From contig JAETXT010000002.1 in the NCBI GenBank assembly GCA_019188255.1, positions 1,860,001 to 1,924,000 of the forward strand: a stretch of DNA of 64,000 bases, read 5' to 3'. Within the stretch, counting starts at the first letter, position 1. Every line of letters starts with the position of its first letter. A program made the translations under genes and the position numbers. Below the pieces are notes generated by a model. That model was not told the DNA's origin and ran no database searches. It saw nothing but the letters and a program-made list of their open reading frames with translations. Positions 34,785 to 42,819 of this stretch are shown here, piece after piece. This DNA comes from Verticillium longisporum. Its lineage: Eukaryota > Ascomycota > Sordariomycetes > Glomerellales > Plectosphaerellaceae.

Positions 34785-35910
34785 TCATTGGCCGAGGTAT
34801 GAATCGCTCAGATCGATGAGGCCCTGTTCGTACATGCGCTTCGCAACAGGATACACGGCGCGCGCGAAATTACTCCTCCTCTCCAGCACATACCGCGGCG
34901 AAACGTGCTCAAAGCCCTCGACCTTGTGGTTCCACCGTTCCGGCCCAAAGGCGTGCAGCACATAGGTGGACGACCAGTCTCGCGCCCAGGCCGGGAAGCG
35001 CTCGGGGTGGTTGAACCTCTCGAAGAAACTCTCGTCGTACGAAGGAGAGTATCTCCTTGCGTAAAGTTGGACAAATGGGAAGGCTCGTCATCGTGGGGGC
35101 CGAAGAGGGCATCCGTGTCCTTGTTCTCCCAGCTGCCCGGCGCAAACGCGTCGCGCTCCATAATGAGCATCTCGCCCGGCTCCCCGACGAGGCGCTGGCC
35201 AAATTCCGTGATGACGCGGTTGCTGTGCGTTGTCCACCCGCCGTCGTAGGCGAGGTGCATGCCGTCCATCCAGAGGCGAATCAGGCGCCCGCCCCGCACC
35301 GACATGAAGTAGCCGCTGTTGACCATGCCACCGAGCTCACGGCCGGCGACGGCGTTGAAGCCGCTGGTGCGGAGGGGCCGGATGTCCCGGAGAGCGTGGA
35401 CGTCCCAGTCGAGGTAGATGCCGCCGAGGTCGTGGACGGCCTTGACGCGGACAAAGTCGGACTTGTGCTCCATGCCCTTGATCTCAAGGCCGTTGCCGGC
35501 GTGGGTCGGCACGTCGACAGTGCGGATCTCCATGTCGAAGAGGGTGAATATGAGCTTGCTCCACTTGCCGGCCTCGCCTTCGCGGGCGCGGGCGACTGAG
35601 GTGCTGTTGGCCTCAGCATTGGTGTGGAGATAGATGGTCGTTGGCCGCCAGTAAAACCACGCGGCGTAAATGGAGAGAAAGTGGCTGAACTGAAAACCAA
35701 AGTCTTTCGTGACGTCGGCCAGAATGTAGACAAAATGTATATTGTTCGGGATGATCGCGGGCCGCACGGGTGGCCCGTCATCGCAGGCCAAAGGTGCGGA
35801 CACGTAGGATCTGCTTCGCGGGACGTGAGCAAGAGGAAGGATATCACCAGCAATGCGGCAAAAACCGAAGCTATCCTCACGGGAAGGCGATTTCGAGGGA
35901 AGAACCCCAT
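34785..35910 (-). CDS. GT32-like type II membrane glycosyltransferase (frame broken twice)
   Basis: Predicted Golgi glycosyltransferase of the DXD sugar-binding family (Gly_transf_sug, GT32-like). The N-terminus MGFFPRNRLPVRIASVFAAL continues as one membrane anchor (ASVFAALLVISFLLL). The catalytic part includes AIIPNNIHFVYILADVTKDF, YAAWFYWRPTTIYLHTNAEA, GMEHKSDFVRVKAVHDLGGI and the DXD site in YLDWDVHAL. Two single missing bases split the gene: one near plus GGG 35759-35761, between the stem and the catalytic domain, and one at plus GG 35044-35045, before FERFNHPERFPAWARDW-like sequence. Restored, it is about 375 residues, ending near LSDSYLGQ at 34787-34785. A longer open frame from 36067 supplies the catalytic part but has an unnatural N-terminus, so I chose 35910. 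Donor and acceptor substrates are unknown. Confidence 0.82.
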
Positions 35911-36599
35911 GGTAGAGTCGGGCTCGATCATGCTGAAGAGAAGGAGAGACTCCCGGACACGAGGAATGAATAGAAACAAGAGGGCTGCTTGATCGGCGCA
36001 ACCGGAGGGGAGGGCAGCGAGCTAGTTTCATACGCCATCTCGACAGCCCCTCATTGTTGGGTGACAAGGTTAGGTTTGTTCGTCAGTGGGGCATCATATC
36101 GATGTCGGGGGCTTGTTGAAGGCTAAACGCTCGGCATCTCGAAAGGGGCACATATACCATGATGACAGGCGCCCGAAGTCATAGGAGTAATCTTATCTGT
36201 CTGCCGAGGTGGCCAACGTGTCCTTGTCGCGTCTCAAATAGAAGCGTGCAGGTCCATCTCCGTTCGCGCTGCTGTTGGTCTGGGGTGAGGAATCAGCCTG
36301 CAAGACGGATTCTGGCGTATCGAGGCTCAACTGTCGGCCTGGCGCGACGGAGAGAATGGTGGTTGCGACATGCCGGCAGTGGCTTGCAATCGACGTTGAC
36401 GCTTACACGAAACGCCAAGTCTCGCTATTTCTGGTCGGGAAGTACCTAGCTACTTGCGTAGTTCAAGGCCAAATAGAGTACTGACGTCTGCTAATACCAC
36501 CACGTGGACCCTCCGATTGGGCGCTGAGGATTCCTAACTGGGCTGTGCACCTCAAGCCTCAGGTTACGGAAGACTGCAGGCCGAACTGGCTCAAAACTA
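35911..36599. other. Promoter side of the glycosyltransferase, no other gene
   Basis: Ordinary-composition sequence grading into A/T-rich DNA at its right end. No coding region is supported. Confidence 0.4.
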
Positions 36600-36750
36600 A
36601 AAATGTGAATATATTAACCCCGGAGGGTCTTTCCTAGAATATATAAAAATTCATAATACTAGTCTATATTAGGGATAGCCTATATATATTAAGCGGGGCT
36701 AAGGAGCTCTAGCTAATTAGAGGCTATTAGTAAGTAGAATAGAATAGAAT
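36600..36750. other. A/T-rich block before the minisatellite
   Basis: Strongly A/T-rich with many TATA/TATT words, sharply different from the surrounding DNA. This is the kind of composition seen after repeat-induced point mutation in ascomycetes, but I have no intact copy to compare, so RIP is only a suggestion. Confidence 0.5.
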
Positions 36751-37280
36751 GGCCTACCCTATAGCTATGCCTTAGGGCTACCTATAGGCGTGCCTTATAC
36801 CTATCTATTGCTATGCCTTGGGCCACCTATTGCTACCTATGGCCGTGCCTTGCGCCTATCTATTACTATGCCTTAGGGCTACTTATAAGCATGCCTTAGG
36901 GGCTACCTATAGCTATAAGGGGTAGTAATAGATAGACGTAAAGCATAGTAATAGATAGGCCTAAGGTACGCCTATAAGTAGCCCTAAGGTATAGTAATAG
37001 ATAGGCGCAAGGCATAGCAATAGATAGGCCCAAGGTATAGCTATAGATAGGCCCAAGGCACGCTTATAGGTAGCCCTAAGGCATAGCTATAGGTGGCCCT
37101 AAGGCATAGCTATAGGTAGCCCTAAGGCATAGCAATAGATAGGCGCAAGGCATAGCCATAGGTAGCCCTAAGGCATAGCTATAGGTGGCCCTAAGGCATA
37201 GCTATAGGTAGCCCTAAGGCATAGTAATAGATAGGCGCAAGGCATAGCTATAGGTAGCCCTAAGGCATAGCAATAGATAG
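36751..37280. repeat. 23-bp minisatellite in two opposite orientations
   Basis: Units follow the form AAGGCATAGCTATAGGTAG-CCCT (23 bp). A second unit type reads AAGGCATAGCAATAGATAG-GCGC, and the two types are interspersed. From about 36918 to 37280 roughly 16 units run in the forward direction. From about 36753 to 36907 about seven units run in the reverse-complement direction. The switch point is the palindrome TATAGCTATA at 36908-36917. The whole array could fold as a large imperfect hairpin. It sits next to the LTR element and between A/T-rich flanks. Confidence 0.9.
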
Positions 37281-37329
37281 TATTACGGGCATAGTAGATA
37301 GGTAGTTAAGTAAACCCCGTTATATAACT

Positions 37330-37440
37330 ACGGGCTAGTAATTATAGGACCGTAATTACTAGCAGGCGGTCACTATATAGTAATTACGGAACCGTAATTA
37401 CTAGCCTAGACGATTCCTAATTATATAACTAGGAATTATA
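37330..37440. repeat. Short palindromes next to the LTR
   Basis: Two nested inverted repeats occur. CTAGTAATTA pairs with TAATTACTAG across an 8-nt spacer, centred near 37347. TAGTAATTACGG (37378-37389) pairs with CCGTAATTACTA (37392-37403) across AA. The stretch is A/T-rich and ends where the LTR begins. Confidence 0.7.
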
Positions 37441-37873
37441 TGTAACGCCCCAGCCCGGTCGTCACCAGGACACCAGGCAGGACACCCCGCAGGCGATCGG
37501 ACGCGCCGCACGGACCCACAGGATCACTCACGTGACCGTGACCAGATCACGATTCTCAAAGTGATCCGGTCACTAACCACACCGTGACCCAAGCAACAGG
37601 ATCACGACAAGAAAGGTGAGCCATCCAACATGGACTCACCAACCCAACACGACAAGGACAGAATGACAGGTATATAAGGACGGGCATTCGGTACTTGTAG
37701 ATACATTCTTTCTCACGACAGTGATCAATCTAAGTCTTACCTTGTATCCATTGTAACGAGTGCGCAACGCCTTACGACACCACATCGTCTCAGAGTCACA
37801 ACCTAAGCTTCTGCAAACAGCAACCCTAACCCTCTGACAGTGTTCCCCCTTCGGAAGCTGCCAGGTCGTAACA
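37441..37873 (+). repeat. 5' long terminal repeat
   Basis: Starts TGTAACG and ends CGTAACA, giving the TG...CA ends of an LTR with a 6/7 inverted match. It contains a TATA box at 37671-37678. The limits are inferred, because the 3' LTR needed to confirm them is missing. Confidence 0.65.
37671..37678 (+). promoter_or_regulatory. TATA box of the LTR promoter
   Basis: TATATAAG lies in the second half of the LTR, about 260 bases before gag. Transcription would then start around 37700-37725, defining the R region. Confidence 0.6.
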
Positions 37874-37875
37874 TT

Positions 37876-37884
37876 TTGATCACT
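37876..37884 (+). promoter_or_regulatory. Possible self-priming primer-binding site
   Basis: TTGATCACT begins 3 nt after the LTR end. It is the exact complement of AGTGATCAA at 37720-37728, about 45-50 nt downstream of the TATA box. No TGG-type tRNA primer site is visible. The arrangement resembles the self-primed Tf1/sushi elements. The match contains the palindrome TGATCA, which lowers its weight. Confidence 0.4.
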
Positions 37885-37936
37885 CTTGTTCAGTAGGTTT
37901 ACCTTGTGACACTGAGCAATACTTACCACAGGAACA

Positions 37937-39879
37937 ATGTCCACCAACAGCGTCGGAAACAGCGCCAGCAACTTGGCCGCTATGATCCAGGAGCTCCGTT
38001 CGGAGAACGAACAGCTCCGAGCCTCAATGCAACAACTTCAAGGCGGAACGAGCATGAAGGCTCTTCCCCTCAGTCATTCGACGGCAACCCTAGGGCACTT
38101 CAGTCTTTCATCACCCAGGTACGCCAGTACCACAAAGCCAATGAGGGCCAACTTAAGTACTGGGGCGAGAAGGTCGCCAACGCCTCCTCTTACCTCAAAG
38201 GGGACGCCTTGCACTGGTTCGAACCCTTCATTAGGGACTATTCCACCCACACCAAGAAAGAAGATATGAAGCAGGCCACCCAGGACATCTACGCAGGTAT
38301 GAACGCATTCGAAGAAGCCATTAAAGGAGCGTTTGGGGACGTGGACGAGGAACGACAAAACGAAAGAAAAATCCTTCAGCTCAAACAGACCGGGCCAGCC
38401 ACTAAGTACGCCACGGAGTTTCGACTCTTAGCCAGTCGACTCGATTGGACAGAGTCCGCTCTCATGGCCCGTTTCTACGAAGGACTCAAAGACGCCGTCA
38501 AAGACGACCTCATCCGGGAGGATAGACCCGAAACCCTCACCGAGTACATCGCCATGGCCGTCAAAATCGACGATCGCCAGTACGAACGCAGAATAGAAAA
38601 GGGACGAAAGCCCGCTATAGGACCATGGAACCCTCGCATTCCCCACCACCGATCCAATCAAGGACGCAAGTACCAGCACGACAAACCCCGCGTCAGCACG
38701 GCTTGGGGACAGACCACCCATGCAGGACCCATGGAGCTCGACAATACCAGACATGGCAAACCGAAGGATCTTAAGGACATGAAATGCTACAACTGCGGCA
38801 AAAACGGGCATATGGCTCGAGAATGCCGGCAACCTAAGAAGCCCTGGAAACCCGTAAACGAACGACAGCTCAACCATACTCAACACCAGGACCATGCCAA
38901 AACTAACTGGACCTTCTGTTACCAGGATGATTGCCTGACCCACAAGGACAGTAAGGAACAGAATGGATGGTTCCCCAGGGCACCTACGGGACAAAGAACC
39001 CTGGCCATGATGGTCACCACCAGGAAGGAAAGGCGAATTCAGAAATGGGCCCAGCAAGTAACGCCGGAGACCCAGGAAATCGATACAGACGAAGAAAGGG
39101 CTTATGAACAAGCTCACCCGGAACCACAGGCCGCACTCCACGTTGGACTTATGAGCAACGAGGAATGGGACGAATACACGCAAGCAAGCCAGGAGGAGGA
39201 ACCCCCGTTGGGACAACTTCAACTCCACATCCCAACACAGACCTACGCCGTTAGCAACCCTAGTGAGGATTACGATCCCCTTGTACCGTGGGACGAACTC
39301 ATCTACTACGGGACCAAGCCATGGAAGGCCAGCGCCCGAAAGCAAGAAAGCACGAAAGAAAACGTACGACTCATGGTAGGAGACCATCCAGCACTCCACC
39401 ACGCCCACGAACAACACTATCAGTTGTTTTGGCCCGAATGTGTCTACGACGACTGCGAATATCATTTCAAAGAGAAAGCCGCGCACCGGTTTCTCCCGCG
39501 CAACCACTGGACCGAGCCACGAGTAACGGTAGAGTTCGAACAGGAAAGTCGCAAATGGATCCTACACATGGACGAATACAGTCAAGGTCGGCTCACGTTC
39601 CGACCAGACCCCGCTTATCACGACAAATGCTACCAAGACCATGCCAGATGGGAGGACTGCGATAATGACGCGTGCATAAAGCACTATATGGCCAAGGCCA
39701 GAGATTGGAGGCTTCACCGTATGAAACACGTCAAGAAGCCACTCTTCAGGGTCCATTATAAGGACGACGACAACCTCGACCCAAGCAATCTAAACACAAC
39801 GTGGCCACCTACCATGCCGCCGCCTTCGGGAAAAGGCAAGCGTCGGTCGGACAGGGACAACGACCGACGAAGGAAGTAA
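37937..39879 (+). CDS. gag: Gag polyprotein with zinc knuckle (one missing base near 38066-38069)
   Basis: Structural protein of the retrotransposon. It should start MSTNSVGNSASNLAAMIQEL and pass through a short coiled coil (ELRSENEQLRASMQQLQ). The frame then shifts at the CCCC run 38066-38069. With one C added it continues into SFDGNPRALQSFITQVRQY and the retrotransposon gag core (KGDALHWFEPFI, TKYATEFRLLASRLDWTESA, ARFYEGLKDAVKDDLI). A CCHC zinc knuckle, CYNCGKNGHMAREC, lies at about 38785-38826. Beyond it are three further C-x4-C-x2-H modules with flanking Trp. The total is about 647 residues. It ends at TAA 39877-39879, eight bases after the frameshift stem-loop. The continuous frame also reads upstream to 37906, but that N-terminus is an artefact of the missing base. 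Confidence 0.88.
39828..39869 (+). promoter_or_regulatory. Programmed -1 ribosomal frameshift signal (gag to pol)
   Basis: The slippery heptamer GGGAAAA (39828-39834) is in the correct register of the gag frame (G GGA AAA). A 6-nt spacer GGCAAG (39835-39840) follows. A perfect 9-bp stem CGTCGGTCG (39841-39849) / CGACCGACG (39861-39869) closes an 11-nt loop. Slipping by -1 leads directly into the protease frame. Confidence 0.8.
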
Positions 39880-40510
39880 GAGCGATCTGCTCAGCCGAAC
39901 GAACCCACGGCACGAATCACCTCTACGTGAGAGTAAACGTAGGAGGACGATGGGCAAGCGCGCTACTAGACAGCGGCGCCCAGGGCAACTACATGAGCCC
40001 CGAATACATCAACAAGAATAAGATCACATGGAAATATAAGGAGGAACCCTATCAACTCAGCACGGTGGAAGGACAAGCGGTCTCATACGGAGGAGGGATC
40101 GTGAACACGGAGACTGCGCCCCTCCAGGTGTTCATCTCTCGCCGTCAAGGTCACATAACCTTCGACATCACCAACATGGGAGGAAAACAAATCATCCTAG
40201 GCATCCCATGGCTCAGACAATGGAACCCTCAGATTGACTGGACAGCTGGCCGCGTCCAGTGGAGTACGTCAGCCCCTGAGGAAAGACCCACGAGCGGTCT
40301 CTCAAGCGACCTCCAACTAGCCCTCACGAATAGGGACAACTCAGAGGAGACAACCCCGGAGGAGCTCACAACAGAACAGCAAGAAAGACTGCAGAACGTA
40401 CCCAAGGAATACTGAAGTACGAAAAGATCTTCAGGAAGAAGTCGACACGGTGCTACCTAAGCACACACACTACGACCACGAAATCCCAATCAAGGAAGGG
40501 GAGAGCCCCC
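39834..40510 (+). CDS. pol: Pol fragment: retropepsin-like protease and start of the RT linker (partial)
   Basis: The -1 frame relative to gag encodes an aspartic protease with the active site LLDSGAQGN (about 39964-39990) and the downstream ILGIPWLRQWNPQIDW, both typical of Ty3/Gypsy retropepsins. It is entered by frameshifting at 39828-39834. An ATG at 39801 lies in the same frame but is not needed. The frame stops at 40413-40415 (TGA). Beyond this the expected RT linker (KYEKIF, then LPKHTHYDHEIPI) appears after two more single-base losses, near 40414 and about 20-25 bases further on. The rest is lost in the N gap. Confidence 0.82.
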
Positions 40511-41010
40511 NNNNNNNNNNNNNNNNNNNNNNNNNNNNNNNNNNNNNNNNNNNNNNNNNNNNNNNNNNNNNNNNNNNNNNNNNNNNNNNNNNNNNNNNNN
40601 NNNNNNNNNNNNNNNNNNNNNNNNNNNNNNNNNNNNNNNNNNNNNNNNNNNNNNNNNNNNNNNNNNNNNNNNNNNNNNNNNNNNNNNNNNNNNNNNNNNN
40701 NNNNNNNNNNNNNNNNNNNNNNNNNNNNNNNNNNNNNNNNNNNNNNNNNNNNNNNNNNNNNNNNNNNNNNNNNNNNNNNNNNNNNNNNNNNNNNNNNNNN
40801 NNNNNNNNNNNNNNNNNNNNNNNNNNNNNNNNNNNNNNNNNNNNNNNNNNNNNNNNNNNNNNNNNNNNNNNNNNNNNNNNNNNNNNNNNNNNNNNNNNNN
40901 NNNNNNNNNNNNNNNNNNNNNNNNNNNNNNNNNNNNNNNNNNNNNNNNNNNNNNNNNNNNNNNNNNNNNNNNNNNNNNNNNNNNNNNNNNNNNNNNNNNN
41001 NNNNNNNNNN
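40511..41010. other. Assembly gap, exactly 500 N
   Basis: The round length marks a placeholder, so the true distance is unknown. Reverse transcriptase, integrase and the 3' LTR of the element, several kilobases in related elements, probably fall here. Confidence 0.98.
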
Positions 41011-42514
41011 CGCTCCGAACCTGAGCTGTCTCATCAAAAGCCACAGAAGACTCGGACGGTGACACGACTCGCTGCGAGCTTTCGCGGTTGCGCCGTGTAC
41101 CCGAAGCGTCATCATTGGAGACAGCTTGATCGAAGATGGAAAGAAAAAAAATGGCTTCAGACTCGACATGCCAACTGACCTAGGATGTCGTAGATGTGTG
41201 CTCGTGAAATGACACGCCACTTGAGGGCGATGAGATGCAGGACGATGCGGTGCCACAGGAAAGCAACGAGTGATGTTGAAGGATGCAGATGCAGAAGCTG
41301 ACACGGCTGGAGATCGTCGGTCGCCTTGGTAAGGAACTTGGTAAGGGAGTCGAGTCCGCGAAACGAGTGAGGTTGTCGAACCGAAAAGGGCGAAGGGGGT
41401 GTCGCGACGTGACGAGCCCCAGGCTATAATTAAGGGTTAACGAAAGGGCGGTCGATCGTTTTTCGGAGCCGACCCAGCTTAGATGGCAGTGGGACAATTA
41501 GGAAACAAGGTGAGAGAGTGAAAAGGTGAGCGAAATGCCCTGCGTAGCGTGGCGTGGCTGGAGACAAGATATGCGAATGACTGAATCGAGCCACCGTCGA
41601 AATCCTTCTCGTGGGACCGACCTCCCGCCATCCACCCGCGGGCACTTGAACCCTTGGACGCTTGGGCGCTCGAACACGACAGGATGGATGAAGATGTGCT
41701 CGACCAGGGTAAATGACGTACCGGATGCTTCTCGTCGTATAGGGACTACGATGGCGCGCTTTCGACGGTGACAGGGCGCCGGCTCGGCTTCCAGCTGCGG
41801 TGAGGGTAGTGAGGGGGAGGGGGAGCCGAGTGGATGGATGTTACCTCGTGTCCCCTGATCACGATGCGCTGGAAACACAAAAAAAAAAGCCTGGACTAGG
41901 GCGGGCTACTGCGCTCTGGGAATGATGGATGATGGGCTTTGGGTGCCTCAGGGTGGGGACGGGTGCCGTTTCATGCACGTTGGCGACGGGAAGGGGGCCG
42001 GGCTCGGATTCCTGGTAGAACACCTACCAACCTACGTACCTGCTTTGGCTTATTCTTATTATTATGAACAGGTTGGGCCTCGGAGAAAGCACCTGGCCCT
42101 CTATTCGTTGCTTTCCCCTGTGTGTTCGTTTTACCAGCCGGATGGCAGTCCTTGTCTTGCGCCAACACCAAATGATCCTCGCCGACGACCCTTAATACTG
42201 TGCCTAGAGGTCGCTAAAGGAGGGGACGGGGGCCAGAGATCGGAAATGGAACATGGGTTACGGGGAAAACTCCGTTTCATGTCTGACATGAGAGGAGGCC
42301 GGACCCTGTACCAGTCGTGTACCGGTACCTCCAGTCCCTCGTTCCTGGCAGCCAGTCTCCTCAGAGCCGGAGAGGCACAGAACTGTCATTCGCGGATCCC
42401 TCCCAACCCAAGGTACCTTACCTTGCCCGCCTACCTGCCACACACCTCCGTTAGTCAGTCCTATCATGGCTCCTCCACCACTTACCCTGCGCTTGCTTGT
42501 CTCGCCGAACAGAA
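41011..42514. other. Sequence after the gap, no gene supported
   Basis: No retrotransposon or conserved protein words are visible. Open frames reach about 200 codons (41922-42521 plus) without motifs. An A-run is near 41879-41887, and TACCTA-type words occur near 42020-42040 and 42414. Confidence 0.4.
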
Positions 42515-42550
42515 ATTTTAGGCGTCATCGCTGCCAGGGACGTTTCCACC

Positions 42551-42809
42551 TGTCATCCCTTTGGTGCCCAAATTTGGCCTCAGTACTTTGTATGATCGAC
42601 AGCCGAGTGGCAGACAATACATGTCGCCAATTGAATTAAAGGATAGAGCGAACAGTACATCAAGATGCCTGCGCGGTACCTATGTTTCACAGACATATGC
42701 CCTCAATCATGTACTGAGCTAGTACCTACCTACATACACATTGAGCTATTCGGGCAGGCGGTGATCATACAAAGTACTGAGGCCAAATTTGGGCACCAAA
42801 GGGATGACA
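42551..42809. mobile_element. Small element with 47-bp perfect terminal inverted repeats (MITE-like)
   Basis: The 47 bases at 42551-42597 are the exact reverse complement of 42763-42809. The 165 bases between them have no coding capacity. Outside the arms, AGGCGTCA (about 42521-42528) and TGACGCCT (about 42809-42816) extend the symmetry after a 20-25-base interruption on the left. No target-site duplication is clear. Size and structure fit a non-autonomous DNA transposon, but no superfamily can be assigned. Confidence 0.75.
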
Positions 42810-42819
42810 TGACGCCTGT

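Larger units (their letters stand above)
37441..40510 (+). mobile_element. Gypsy-type LTR retrotransposon, 3' part lost in an assembly gap
   Basis: The element comprises a 5' LTR (37441-37873), a possible primer-binding site, gag with a zinc knuckle, and an overlapping protease frame leading into the start of reverse transcriptase. The order gag-protease-RT linker and the RT-linker words (LPKHTHYDHEIPI) place it in Ty3/Gypsy. The sequence stops at 40510 in 500 N. Reverse transcriptase, RNase H, integrase and the 3' LTR are not present, and nothing after the gap at 41011 looks like the element. Several single missing bases in gag and after the protease match the errors seen in host genes, so the original copy may be intact. 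Confidence 0.9.

Noticed and set aside
35911..36067. N-terminal extension of the glycosyltransferase frame to 36067
   Set aside because: It bypasses the clear membrane anchor at 35910 and reads through an unnatural sequence. It arises from the missing base at about 35760.
36751..37280. CRISPR-like array
   Set aside because: Units are contiguous with no unique spacers and occur in both orientations in eukaryotic DNA. It is a minisatellite.
38428..39507. 359-codon open frame on the minus strand
   Set aside because: Antisense shadow of gag; no independent evidence.
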